NCBI GenBank assembly: GCA_013423325.1
Contig: BLJB01000355.1
Location: forward strand, 1-64,000
DNA from: Usnea hakonensis
Lineage: Eukaryota > Ascomycota > Lecanoromycetes > Lecanorales > Parmeliaceae
Length of the DNA: 64,000 bases
Reading direction: 5' to 3'
Position 1 is the first letter of the stretch. Every line of letters begins with the position of its first letter. The notes under the pieces were generated by a model that saw only the letters and a program-made list of their open reading frames with translations, was not told where the DNA came from and searched no databases. A program made the translations under genes and the position numbers. Positions 22,947 through 33,477 of the stretch are shown here, one piece after another.

Positions 22947-23268
22947 CCAATCAAGTCAAATCCAAGCGGCTGAAAATGTTCGCAAAGTTAGAAGAAAGCA
23001 AGCTAATAAGGTTCTCCGGAACGAAGACATCTTGTACTCTAGAGATGCTCGAAGTATGACTCTACTCAGATAGATAGAAATTGGAGGAAGAGAGGCAGCG
23101 AGATCGCGAGAAGACCTGGGAAAAGCGTTATTCGAAGGCACTAAAGGTGTGCTACAGAGCTACTAAACCCAAAAAGGCTTGTCGTATTAAGCAAGCGGAG
23201 GGTTTACGCCCAAAATGGAGGGTTATTTTGAAGCAACTGGTTCACAATCGGGGTGTATATAGAAAGTA
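22947..23268 (+). mobile_element. Relic of a pogo-type (DDE_1) transposase, C-terminal end
   Basis: One frame reads QIQAAENVRKVRRKQANKVL then ILYSRDARSM and stops; after a shift the frame continues EEERQRDREKTWEKRYSKAL and ends in a basic tail. The pattern, a helix rich in Ala, Arg and Lys, then a short xLYxxDARxM segment, then a charged coiled coil, is what I know from the end of Fot1/pogo-family transposases. No catalytic domain or inverted ends are visible here. The frame is broken by at least one stop, so it is dead. The family call is by pattern only. Confidence 0.4.
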
Positions 23269-24108
23269 GGGTTATTCGGCTGTCGCATGGCTGCATCTGT
23301 TGCATGGCTGTAGAGCACTACGAGTAAGCGAGGAACCGAGCGAAAGTGGGGGGCACGGATAAGGTCCAGGATAAAGCACAGGGACACACTGTTGAGATGG
23401 CAAGGCCAAGCCCGCATTTCGGCCTATGTAAGCAGCTGTGAGGCCTCATCTTGACAGATCTGCCTCTGCAGTATAGATAGGAGAGTTTATATAGCCTCAA
23501 TTACAGTACTACTGTTCTAGCCATCAGTTCATGTCAGATGAAGTGGTAAAATACTGTGCGTAGGATTGCCTATCTCTACCAAAAGCTGTGGGTAAGCTAC
23601 TTATTTATGGGTACAATAAGATGAGCTCTCGGAGCTTGTTCAGGGGCCTGTTGAGCTATTAATAGAGGTTTAATGAGTGGCTGATTGAGGTATACTAGTC
23701 TTGAGCTAGTAGAATGTGGAGATTTGGTCTGACAGTTCAATACTTATTGACACACCAACACTCTTATCGCGCGCTGCCTATCAGTGCGCGCCATGATGCC
23801 TTCACATGTTATCTAGTTCAAACCAGGCAGATCACAACAGAATTGACGTATTGTATCTTTGTGCTCCGGCTTTCGGAGCGATTCCTATCGGCTCTCTCAG
23901 TCTCAGCCAGTTGATCGGCTGCGGATACCAAAAGCGGGACGGTGTGTTACTGCAGTTGTGTTCCACCAAGATGGGATACCAATATCCATAGTTGAGCCAT
24001 AGCACTCTCTTACTCCTTAGAAGAAGTAGTAGTCATCAGATCATTTCCACCAAAGCTCCCGAACATCAGAGAGTCGCGCCGACAAAGGAATTAGAGTACA
24101 AAATCACC
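23269..24108. other. Intergenic, 0.84 kb
   Basis: No supported gene. The right part is the promoter of the next gene. Part may belong to the degraded transposon to the left. Confidence 0.4.
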
Positions 24109-26574
24109 ATGGACGCTAATGAATGCTTCCAAGCACTAGTACGATGCCACGAGTACCATACTCGTCGAAACGCCGCAACCCAGGCTGCGGGCGATCTCGA
24201 GGCTCTGCGGATGGATGATATGTTTAGGCCCCGGATTGCCGGCATATTTGCGCAGGAGGCAACAAGGAACCTTTCCCAAGACGAACTGGCCCAGTTATGC
24301 GAATTTTTAAACGCCCCCAAAGCCGGCTGGAGACAAACCAGAGAACAATTGAATCAAAAGCTCACGGAGAGGCTTGAGGACTTTTATTCGACCGAGGTTC
24401 AGGTATCTGGCCAAGCTCGCGACAGGCTTGCTAGTCCAGGGGGACCCGAGGATGCCGATCTGGGGCTTATATTGCACCTTCAAAGCGAGGAGGATGTTAT
24501 TGGTAATTTTTGGGATCCTCGAAGTGCGACAATCAGATTACTCGAGGAGAAGGGAGTCAGGGACGAGTTCACTTTCGGATATGACTGGCATTGGCGAGCA
24601 GAAGAAACATTCCATGGCAGGACTACCTGTCCTGTGACGAAATGGAGCCGAGATCTCAAGGTCCTCCATAACGACGTGTCCTCTGATATTCTGGAAATCT
24701 TACCACTGCTGTTTCTTATCACTGGATCGAGCTGTGCGCGAGATAATCTCCGCAAAACCCTTAGCAAAGCAACCAAGAGCCTAGAAGTTGAGATTGCCCC
24801 ACGCATTGGTATCTTAAAGCTGGACCTGGATTTCAGGCACGGTACATTGCGTCGCATGATTCTCCATGTCCACCACCCTTGTTCTGGGTTCTTCGCCAAT
24901 GCAAAGAGCAAGGTCGCAATGGCTGCGCAGATTGACGCAGGCATCAGTTTTTTCCTATGGTTAACAGGCAGGAAGCACGACCCCGATTCCTTTGGTCGAG
25001 CATATTCTCAACGCTGTCCCCATTCCAGAAAGGCTGCGCCACTTGCTGAGATGTATTCGTATGTTAGGAAGGAGCGCGAAGAACAGAGACTGCTGTGCCT
25101 GGAGGAATACGCACCTTGCTTTCGAGCCTGAGCCGGCAGATACTTGCACGTGGATCCAGCTTCTGTTCTATTAAGAGGGGAATCTCTCGCCGGCGCGGCC
25201 GTCAGGAAAATCGGCTCCAAGATAAGCATCGCTCGCCAGAGAAGTTCAAAGAACAACGCAACTGCAACAAATAGCAACAAATATCTAGTTTCATACCGTC
25301 CAAATCAATGCAGCGACCAGAATCGGCAGCAGAAGATCCGGGGCCACACCAGGGCTCCTACATATCCAGATGATAAATATCGACAGAAGGCAAGCGAGAC
25401 GATCCCAGCGGGATCGTGGATTAACAGCGACAAAGATGCTAGCGACGATCAGCCTTTCCGACCGATTTCTCTTCATCACCTATCTGTAGACCAGACTGAT
25501 GTCCCGAGCGAGATGACTCCAGTGGTATTATGGACTAACACCGACATGGAAACTAGTGGCGATCAAGGCGCTGATAGCGATCGAGATATTGATGACAATC
25601 AAAACGCTAGTGAAGACCAAGCTTCTCAGCCAATTTCTATTGATCGGTCGTCCGTAGACGAGGTTGATATACCCATACCGATCGATGACCAATATGAAGA
25701 CATTGATGGTGAAGCTCCTTCTGGATCCGAATATAAGGCAGAAGGGGACCAGACTTCCGGCCTAGCTCGGTTTCACGGGAAAACTGTCGTTGTGCTTAGG
25801 TGTGGAACTGTGAAGCTTATCGCACCATCGCGCCATATGCTCTTGAGCTTCCGGCTTAGTCTCAGGATGGCACAGCAGATCTTAGGGTTAAATAAGGAAC
25901 TGACGATTCATTTCTCCCTCGAGGAGATCGACCTCCGTGTTGATGACCACGTCATTTACAGGAAACCAATTGAACGGCTGCTAGCGTCAGTAGAAGGAGC
26001 GAAATGGCTGGTCCAGATTGTGCATGAACTAGAAGCCCTTCAAGGAAAGCCTGCCCCAGAGGATGACTCCGAATGGAAATCCCCAGGAGACCAGCTTACA
26101 CTATTACCGTATAATAGTCGTCTTGGTACTGGCTGGAAGAATGGTGAACTTCAGAGGAAGCTTCGCCTTGGCAGCACCTTTCCATGCACGGAGATGAAGA
26201 ACAAGAGTAAAATGGGCAGGACTTGCTTTCGAAACGTGGAAGTACTTGTACCAGGAGGAGCTGACTTCAAAACTGTCTTTATTCAGTGCGACTTGGCCCC
26301 GAACGGTTCACTCCATCCCCACGCATGCGCCACCGAGTTTCGTGAGGACGATCCTGCGAAACGTCTTGGCATCAAGCTAAAGTTCAACTTCAAGGTAAGC
26401 AATGAAGAGAAGGAACTTTGGGCAACTCTCGGAGGCGAATGTAACACGAAGAAGCTGAACTCACTAGTTGACTTTTTGGATGGCAAGGATGAGGACTGGA
26501 CAGAACGGCAACCTCGGCGATTCCTTGACAGGAATAAATTCCGAGGGAGGATGAAAATATCTTATACATCTTAA
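24109..26574 (+). CDS. Unrecognised 794-residue protein
   Basis: Two exons, 24109-25058 and 25140-26574. The 81-nt intron (donor GTATGT, acceptor CGGCAG) is a multiple of three and contains the only in-frame stop (TGA at 25129-25131), so retention would give a protein ending just after the splice site. The ATG at 24109 has a strong context (CACCATGG). Residues 1-330 form a folded-looking segment with motifs FTFGYDWHWRAEETFHGRT and LHVHHPCSGFF. About 355-530 is acidic and disordered with an internal duplication (DASDDQ..RPISL..SVDQTDVP and NASEDQ..QPISI..SVDEVDIP). The C-terminal 240 residues are folded again (GKTVVVLRCGTVKLIAPS, HFSLEEIDLRVDDHVIY). No signal peptide, membrane segment or known domain is visible. 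It stands alone in a transposon-rich island. Confidence 0.7.
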
Positions 26575-27493
26575 GGCGTTTATTTTGACCTAATATTATC
26601 TCTGTCGTCTCCAACACTCGGCAAATCTGCTCATTAGTCATCGAACGTTTAGAACTCGGGAACCCCTATACCCATCCCCTTTCCCTATACAAACCCACGA
26701 TGTACATCAGAGATACTACATAGTAGAATAGCGTGGTGAGACAGAATGCATGAAACAGGATGAATAAAGGTTCTCCAATATCTATATCAATCCTAGACTT
26801 AGATTTCTTGAAGATGAGGTATGAGGGCAAGATGGAGGGCGATAATCCATCTTCTACATTACAATCTTGAGGCCTCGGTAGCATGAATACTATCTGTTTT
26901 GTCTCACTCCTTAACTCAGAGACTTTCGGTACTCCCATCTTTCAAGATACATATTGCGGCGGCGCGCAATTGCCCTTGCATTTAAGCTTCCTTAGTGATG
27001 ATGTTGGATATGGGCACAGCCATAGTAAGTGATTGTAGAAATTGACGCTATATCGCATTCGCACACTACATCACCACAATGCATACACTCGCACCGACTT
27101 GACCGACTTTGAACCTCCTCCGTGGCGGTTGTTATGTTGTGATGTCCAACATATATTGGAGCCGCGCTCTCCCGCATTCAGCAACAGGTGTCAGCAATAA
27201 AGGAAGGGATATATTGGGTTGAGTTTACCAGAGTCATTTGCAGATTCAATTGCCGCTTCAGCGGCGCTGTCGAGATAGAATTGTGCGTAAGTTACATATA
27301 ATCTTAAACTGTGATGCTACCCATGATCTTACAATCGGCCTTAATCCATACCCTGAACCCAAAAAACAGCGCCAAATGCTACGGTGCAACTCGGGATGCC
27401 CAGATGGAAAGATCAAAGTGTGATCCGATGGTATAACGCAATTCATGAATACTTTAAAAATATATAACAACTTTAAGACTTTCATAAAAAATC
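26575..27493. other. Intergenic, 0.9 kb upstream of the tRNA
   Basis: Short open frames on both strands, none convincing. An A/T-rich segment (AAAATATATAAC near 27458) lies just before the tRNA. Otherwise nothing seen. Confidence 0.45.
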
Positions 27494-27521
27494 GCGGGTT
27501 TAGCTCAGTTGGGAGAGCGTC

Positions 27522-27579
27522 GTAAGTTTTCACTTAATTCGTGCAAATAAAAGGTTCCGTTCCTAACAGTGTCATAAAG
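27522..27579 (+). other. 58-nt insert in the tRNA, spliceosomal-intron-like
   Basis: Begins GTAAGT, contains CTAAC at 27563-27567 and ends AAAG, with the branch-like A 13 nt before the end. These are the donor, branch and acceptor signals used by protein-gene introns in this window. It sits between tRNA positions 28 and 29, inside the anticodon stem. Confidence 0.7.
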
Positions 27580-27588
27580 AGACTGAAG

Positions 27589-27601
27589 TTGGCCAAAGCT
27601 T
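27589..27601 (+). other. Canonical tRNA intron (13 nt)
   Basis: TTGGCCAAAGCTT directly after position 37, the standard nuclear tRNA intron site. It would be cut by the tRNA splicing endonuclease. Confidence 0.8.
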
Positions 27602-27640
27602 ATCTGAAGGTCGTGTGTTCAATCCACACAAGCCGCAATC

Positions 27641-27652
27641 TTTTTTTTTTTT
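27641..27652 (+). terminator. RNA polymerase III oligo-T terminator
   Basis: Twelve Ts starting four bases after the tRNA discriminator base, ample for Pol III termination. Confidence 0.85.
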
Positions 27653-28966
27653 GGAATTATATCCATTTCACCCCCACACCCAAGAACATTCCAGAACAAT
27701 AGCAGGGGATACTGATAGCGCTTAACTGTGTCTGAGAAGTTGGGGTGGCAGGGCCTCCTTCGTCTCCTCCTGGTTTTGTAGCATTTATCAATGACTTATG
27801 GCAAAAGACTTTCATAGACTGGCCAAGGCCAGACCAAACATCAACTTCAGAACTCCTCAGAGAAAAGAACTTCAATGCGATGCATTACCGCTATGTCTGG
27901 ACGCAAGCGCGAGTAGGTCTTCGATACCCATATCATTAGTCTAAAAGGAGACTCTCAGAACGGACCCGTGTTCTTGAAAACATAGACGCTTAATTTAGGA
28001 AAGGATGATGCTTCGCTCCCGACGAAATCTACCCCGCGAAGCTCCAGGTCGTCGCCCTGCCAAATATCACTGCTCTTTGTAAAAGGCACCGGCTTGTCGT
28101 TGACCGCAATGTCATCCCCCGCTCTAGGAACCGCCTCCGCGAGGACCCGTGCCAATCCCGATGTCCGGTCGGACAACTTATTGCACATTGACATGTCAGA
28201 CTCACGCTTGTGGTCCATCGACCCGCCTGACGAGGAGCAAGACAACCTTCCCATACTTGAAGAGGATACGCATTCGGTCATTGGTTTTAGTATTAGCAGA
28301 GCTCAGACGAGACTAACGTCTCCTTAGATACCTGCTGCGGAAAAGGTTGCGGCTATGGGAGGGTTGGATACAGTTGATATGTTCGACGGTGCTGCTGAAT
28401 GCGAGAAATTGATTTAGGAGGAAATGGAATACGCAGAAAAGAGACGGAGGGACCGAAATTGGATGAGTCGGAGGAGTCAGAATTGGCTCCGGAGGGTTAA
28501 GCACTAGAAATCCTATTGTGAACAAGAGTCCAAAAGCGGCCACAGGAAAGGATATAGCCCAGATTGGAACAGAGCGCCGTTTTTGGAACCAGGCAGCAGG
28601 CAGCAGCTCACCCGTACGACGGTAAAGTCTAGGTAGTAGAAAACAACGAGGGCAGCTTAAGCCGAGACCGAGGAAGTCATTTTAGGTTCCTATCTGCTGC
28701 GCCTCTGCACTACCCCATAGTGCTCCCCCGGAATGGCAATCTCAAATCCTAAGTTCGGGGAAGATATAATGTATGTATATATATATATATATACTCGTAT
28801 ACTTAGGCAGTATTTCTATGAGCATACTTGATGACCGCTAAGGTAATATATATTCCACACCAGACGTCTTTCATCTGCATTTACTTTTCTTTCTATCTCC
28901 CTTCTTCTACCTTTCTGCCTTCCCAATCTTGAGGAAAATACGCGCATTGCAGACCGGAAATTCATC
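27653..28966. other. Intergenic, 1.3 kb
   Basis: No supported gene; scattered short frames (for example 27955-28281 on the minus strand) have no recognised motif. A TA microsatellite at 28775-28793 lies about 175 bp upstream of the dehydrogenase ATG. Confidence 0.45.
28775..28793. repeat. (TA)n microsatellite
   Basis: GTATA followed by about eight TA units. It could act as a TATA region for the downstream gene, but is too far from the ATG to say. Confidence 0.75.
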
Positions 28967-30025
28967 ATGCCTCGTGTATTCCTCATCACCGGGACCTCCA
29001 CCGGGTTTGGTGCCAATTTGGTCCAAGAGGTCCTTGATAGAGGAGACTTTGCTGTTGCTACAGCCCGCAAGCCCGACTCTCTCTCTTTCAAAAACACCTC
29101 CGCCAACAACTATCTCGCCGTAAAGCTCGATGTCACAGATTCTGAGGACATTCACTCGGCTTTCGCCGCCGCTCTTGACAAATTCGGACGAGTTGATGTA
29201 GTGGTCAACAACGCCGGCTATGGTCTGTCTGGGCCTTTTGAAGAACTATCAGACGCACAGATCAAGACTCAGATGGATGTCAACTTCTTCGGCCTCATTG
29301 CCGTGACGAGAAAGGCCATGGAAGTCATGAGAGACCAAAAGCCAAGTGGGGGTTTGATTCAGCAGGTCACTTCGATCGGCGGGCAAAGAGGGTATGCATT
29401 ATTGCTACACAGCGACAGTTTCCTTGCTGATCGACGTCTCGTAGAGTTCCCACCTTCTCCATTTACTGCGCAAGCAAGTGGGCCGTGGAAGGTTTCACCG
29501 AAGCTATATCGCAGGAAGTGAAGCCCGATGTAAGCAGCCTTTCCGAGCCATCTTTCCCTCCCTCAATCCCTCTCCTGTTCCCATGGCTTTTCACTATGTT
29601 AACAAAGTAATCAAACAAATGCTAACGCTGGCACGGTGGAGTGGGGAATCAAATTTACATGGTAGGTCTTGCCCGAGTCGGAATGACCGAGCGGCACTGA
29701 CCTTTTTAGCATCGAGCCAGGAGGATTCCGCACAGACTGGGCTGGCCGGTCTATGGCATTTCCCGAGAAGCGCCATCCTGCCTACGGCCACATAGACGCC
29801 CAAAAAAACATGGGTGCAAGGAACGGGACACAAGCTGGAGATCCTATCAAGGGGGCGAAAGCAATGTATGAGTTTGCGATTATGAAGGATCCACCACTGC
29901 GAGTTGTCATCGGTACGGATGCCTACAAAGCGATCATGGGCAAGATCGAGGCGTACGGAGAGAATTATAAAAAGTACGACAAGTTATCTAATAGTACAGA
30001 TGTGGAGGGCTACCAGGCTACGTGA
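28967..30025 (+). CDS. Short-chain dehydrogenase/reductase (classical SDR)
   Basis: NAD(P)-dependent oxidoreductase, substrate unknown, probably cytosolic. Four exons: 28967-29391, 29445-29529, 29642-29661, 29710-30025, 281 residues. Exon 3 is only 20 nt; its reading WGIKFTC joins correctly on both sides to KPD and IEPGGFRTDWAG. The Rossmann motif TGTSTGFG is at residues 9-16, NNAG at 81-84, and the catalytic YxxxK (YCASK) at 149-153. The Ala-Arg pair after the second beta strand (ATARKPDSL) favours NADP. The sequence resembles the fungal group annotated as retinol- or 17-beta-HSD-like oxidoreductases, which is not a substrate assignment. All phases agree, so the gene appears intact. The closest gene, 243 bp downstream on the other strand, is an unrelated unknown. 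Confidence 0.9.
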
Positions 30026-30267
30026 AAACCTGTGACCAGAGGCAGGATGATTGGTCAACGGTATAGAGAGAAGTCCGTGCCTGTATCGAGCAACGCAGTG
30101 ATAACAACCGAAGATCAAAAGTGCTCAGTGTAGATGTATTGACAAACTTCTGCGTCACCGTGACTTAACGATCATGGTTTATGAACAAGCCCGGCGACAC
30201 ATAGCCAGTCTCGATAGACAAGGAAACCCAGTCGATTACGGACAATATAACTGCTCGATCAGGTAAA

Positions 30268-30912
30268 TTATAAGCCCAGAGAATCACTAGCTCCCCTTTT
30301 CCGTCGCTGACGTGCAAGTCCCGTCTCTGGGACGTCTTCAACGATGCCTCTGCCCACAAGACCCAGCGGCCCATGGTGTATATTGAATTCGGACTCCACA
30401 AATCGACTGTCTACCACCAGGAACGTCCACAAGCCCTCCATAGCATCTTTCACAATGCTCCAAGTAAGACGACGGTCCGGCCGAGAAGAAAACACTGTAA
30501 TCGCGGTCCCATAACCTAGATCCTCCTTAAATGGATCCCAAAAAAGCGGACAGTCGCCTTTCTCTTCAAGCTGCTGCTCACAGTAATCGCGGGCGCCGAT
30601 GATCGTCATGATCATTCCCTCGTCCTTGCAAGGAAAGCCCAAGGAGAAGAAGAGAGTGGTCATGGAGTTGGGAACGTGATATTCTATGCCGCGGTCTCCG
30701 AACGGATGAGAAGAATTCAAGGGATGAAGGACGAGGGAAGAAGAGCTCCGAGGGGCCACGTCGAGCTTACGGCTGGAGACTTTGCGAGACGTTAGATGTG
30801 GAGTAGAGAGGACAGTCCGGATGAGAGAGTACGGAGCAAGGATCAAAACACAAAAATATAAAAACCCATACATGGTAGGATCGTTGGCACCAAGCAGAAC
30901 GTTGCAATTCAT
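30268..30912 (-). CDS. Unrecognised family protein with N-terminal hydrophobic segment
   Basis: Single exon, 214 residues from the ATG at 30912. A second ATG at 30873 would start MYGFLYFCVLILAPYSLI, a good signal peptide or anchor, and may be the real start. The body shares order and wording with the product at 18703-19426 (YHVPN, SMTTLFFSLGFP, RRLTWSIVKDAMEGL, FNIHHGPLGLVGRG). Two cysteines (DYCEQQ and GDCPLF) are close together. The C-terminal tail is basic (ARQRRKRGAS). I do not recognise the family. Convergent with the dehydrogenase. Likely secreted or membrane-bound if the inner ATG is used. Confidence 0.6.
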   Translation of the reverse strand: MNCNVLLGANDPTMYGFLYFCVLILAPYSLIRTVLSTPHLTSRKVSSRKLDVAPRSSSSLVLHPLNSSHPFGDRGIEYHVPNSMTTLFFSLGFPCKDEGMIMTIIGARDYCEQQLEEKGDCPLFWDPFKEDLGYGTAITVFSSRPDRRLTWSIVKDAMEGLWTFLVVDSRFVESEFNIHHGPLGLVGRGIVEDVPETGLARQRRKRGASDSLGL

Positions 30913-31377
30913 TGGGTACAGAATTCTGGATTAAGAAGAATATAAAGACGGGGTTAAAGATCCCAAAGCCCAAAGGGCACATACCATTCCCTTGGAGGCG
31001 ATATGCGATGCGTTACAGATTCTCTCTCGATAGACGATAGTACAAATTTTCTTTCTTTACGCATACAGTAGTATGTGCGAAGCGATTGGCGACATTTGCC
31101 CTAAATTTAAGGACCCTCCAGTCTGAACAGGTCCCTGATACTTGAACAGAAGAGGCACATGCTACAGTCAAAAGATAAGTAGTATACAGCTAGCGCGCAA
31201 AAAACAATCTCAGATTTATTAATGTAGAAAAAGTAACAGATGTGGCTGAGTAATTGTGATTATTAAGTGCAGCAATTCAGTCGACAAGCTGGCGCCAATG
31301 GCAGGGGATGCTATCTAAAAGCATCACGTAAGAAACAACAAGATGGTGTCCCGATTCAGAAACAAAAGTCCGAGTAT
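30913..31377. other. Intergenic, 0.46 kb
   Basis: Holds the promoter of the gene to the left and the 3' region of the J-domain gene. Nothing else seen. Confidence 0.5.
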
Positions 31378-32427
31378 TTAAAAAGCATTCCTTTGCAGGT
31401 CGTATTTCCGCTTTTGCTCCGCGTTTTGGAGTACTTCAGCTGCTTGGCCTACTTTGGCTGCCATCGCATCGATCTTGGCAAGTTCGGACTCATCCATTCC
31501 CTCTTTCTTCAATCTGTCTGGGTGAACCTCAACACGCCTCCGTTTCGCAGCCGTCTTGATCTCCTCAGCGCTAGCAAGAGGGCTGATCTTCAAGGTGAGG
31601 TAGTGATCTGGCAATTCTTCTCCGGCTTTTTTTGCTGGTACCTCCTGGTGTCGATGATTTCCATGATCGCGACGTTCATGGGTGCGATCGTTTCCACTGC
31701 TTCTGGGGTTTTCTTCACGGCGACTTTGTCTTCTGCTGCTGTGCGGCTTCTCTTGACCGCGATGACTGCCGTTTTCATGCTTGCTTTGACCGGGGTCTTC
31801 GAAAGTTGCATGTTTGTGACTGCTGTAGCTCTTTGACTTGCTATCATACTTGTCTGCGTGCGTTGATTTAGGCTCCTTGCGCTGTGATTGCTCTGCGTGG
31901 GCGTAGCTGGGATGCCCTGACCGCTCTTTAGCTGAGTGTTGGGATCTTCTGGATGGACGCGCCTCGGGCATAGTATCATCCACACGGGAGTGTTGGCGAT
32001 TCGAAGTACCGTGACCGCGGTCCTTTGGTACACCATTCCTGGAAGATTCTGGTTCAGAGCGATCAGCATACGTGAAATGGGTGCCCAAACGTTGAGACCT
32101 CTTTTCGGGCAAGCGGGGTGAAGACTGAGGACTGTCATAAGCAGTATACTCCGTATAGCTATGATGAGCACTCGGAAACTCACCACTAGTGTGAGTATGA
32201 TATTCTGTTACCGTAGTCTTACGACACGCCGAGGAAAAGTTTCGGAGCCCACCGTGGTTAGCGGATGCGTAGGTTCCGTGAGGTGAGAGGGCACTGCGAG
32301 TGTAGTCTCCATATTCGTCATGAATCGCGCTGAGATATTCCTGACAATCTTCAAGAGTCGCGTGACCGGCGTCACTTGTGTCTGCATACACTCTCCTCGA
32401 GGGACGATGTCTTGATGAATAAGACAT
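31378..32427 (-). CDS. J-domain protein with long disordered N-terminus
   Basis: Single exon, 349 residues. The first 270 residues are Ser, His, Arg, Lys and Tyr-rich with RRXSRR-like patches and no fold. The last 75 residues are a J domain: HYLTLKISPLASAEEIKTAA, RRRVEVHPDRLKKEG with the HPD tripeptide, then VLQNAEQKRKYDLQ. J domains stimulate Hsp70 ATPase; here the domain is C-terminal and there is no zinc finger or Gly/Phe region, so it is a class C type. The basic tail before it suggests nuclear or RNA association, but this is inference. A convincing gene: single frame, clean ATG (ATGTCTTATTCATC). Confidence 0.85.
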   Translation of the reverse strand: MSYSSRHRPSRRVYADTSDAGHATLEDCQEYLSAIHDEYGDYTRSALSPHGTYASANHGGLRNFSSACRKTTVTEYHTHTSGEFPSAHHSYTEYTAYDSPQSSPRLPEKRSQRLGTHFTYADRSEPESSRNGVPKDRGHGTSNRQHSRVDDTMPEARPSRRSQHSAKERSGHPSYAHAEQSQRKEPKSTHADKYDSKSKSYSSHKHATFEDPGQSKHENGSHRGQEKPHSSRRQSRREENPRSSGNDRTHERRDHGNHRHQEVPAKKAGEELPDHYLTLKISPLASAEEIKTAAKRRRVEVHPDRLKKEGMDESELAKIDAMAAKVGQAAEVLQNAEQKRKYDLQRNAF

Positions 32428-33477
32428 CTTGGCCGACAGTCAATAAAGGTTTGTATGATTCACAGAGTGGAGATTGGCAGCGTCTTTTGAAAAGTGACCG
32501 CTGTCTGCTTCTTGGTAAACGGGGTGGTTTGAGAGACAACAACAAGACTGACTTCTGATATGAATCTATATAAGCTATGAGGCAGACATAGCATTTGTAT
32601 GTGACTCTGTGCAGGGCCTTTGAGCAAGACAAAAGGCTTGCAAACAATGCGTTGTATTTCAATTGTCATTGTTTTCATCACAAAGGCTCCTCTTTGCGCT
32701 GAGAGTGGCAAGGACAACTCCATTGACGTGAATTGAACAAAGTAAGAATCTGCGTAACAAGATCCCCGAGACAATGTGCTCATGATTACAAAGGTGCCAA
32801 GACATCTGTATGGTTCCTCGACAGCAAGGTAACACAGACATCATAAATCGCATTAGACAAAGCCGCGGATGCAAGCCTGGATGTCCTAAATTCGTTGCAG
32901 CAATAAGCCGTAGAGTGAGCGGTTCGTATGTAGTCACGGAGAGGAGAGGGTTGACTATCTGGAGGAGCGAAAGCGGCAATCTCCATTCTCGCGATCAGAT
33001 TATGACACGTCAACATGAGTCTCGGCTGGAACTATCTAGTATCTTTTCCCTCACTTATCGATTTGGTAATCAATTTCCACTGGGAGTGCAAACGGTCCAA
33101 AGCGACTTTGCGCTGTAGATGAATTCATTAAACTTACCTCATGACTCGCGACAAGGCTAGCAGTCTGAACCTTCCTCGATACCGGGCACTCGTCTTCTTA
33201 CTCCCATTTCGAGCGGAATTGGGCTTCGACAGTGTATTCTAGTCCTCTGGGACGAGGGAAAAGAGTGTCCTAACCCTTTCATCTTTTTCTTGGGCATATG
33301 CTGATATCAATTCCACGAAGCTGCAGCATCATAGACACCACAATTGAGAGAACAGGTTATCCTTGACAATGATCAGTCCCAGGTATAGGTACTAGTTGAA
33401 TGCGGATGTCCACCTGCTCAGCCTTTGCACACGCGCCACTGATTTCTGAGACCTTTTCCCAAAATTGCCTTACGTAC
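32428..33477. other. Intergenic, 1.05 kb
   Basis: Promoter of the J-domain gene and 3' region of the cyclotransferase gene. Several overlapping short frames, none supported. Confidence 0.45.

Larger units (their letters stand above)
27494..27637 (+). tRNA. tRNA-Phe (anticodon GAA) with two insertions
   Basis: The 144-bp locus contains a full tRNA-Phe in three pieces. 27494-27521 gives the acceptor strand GCGGGTT and D arm GCTCAGTTGGGAGAGC. 27580-27588 gives AGACTGAAG with anticodon GAA. 27602-27637 gives ATCTGA, the T arm GTGTGTTCAATCCACAC and the 3' acceptor strand. Removing 27522-27579 and 27589-27601 leaves exactly 73 nt with a perfect 5-bp anticodon stem (TCAGA/TCTGA) and a perfect T stem. 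The 13-nt insert after position 37 is the normal place for a tRNA intron. The 58-nt insert after position 28 is not. The acceptor stem has one G:G mismatch (position 5 with 68). A and B boxes are intact (TAGCTCAGTTGG; GTTCAATCC) and an oligo-T terminator follows. The gene may be functional or a pseudogene. Confidence 0.85.

Noticed and set aside
23992..25131. Separate 379-residue gene before the orphan gene's second half
   Set aside because: Both halves are in one frame; a GTATGT...CAG intron of 81 nt removes the stop, and the first ATG is at 24109.
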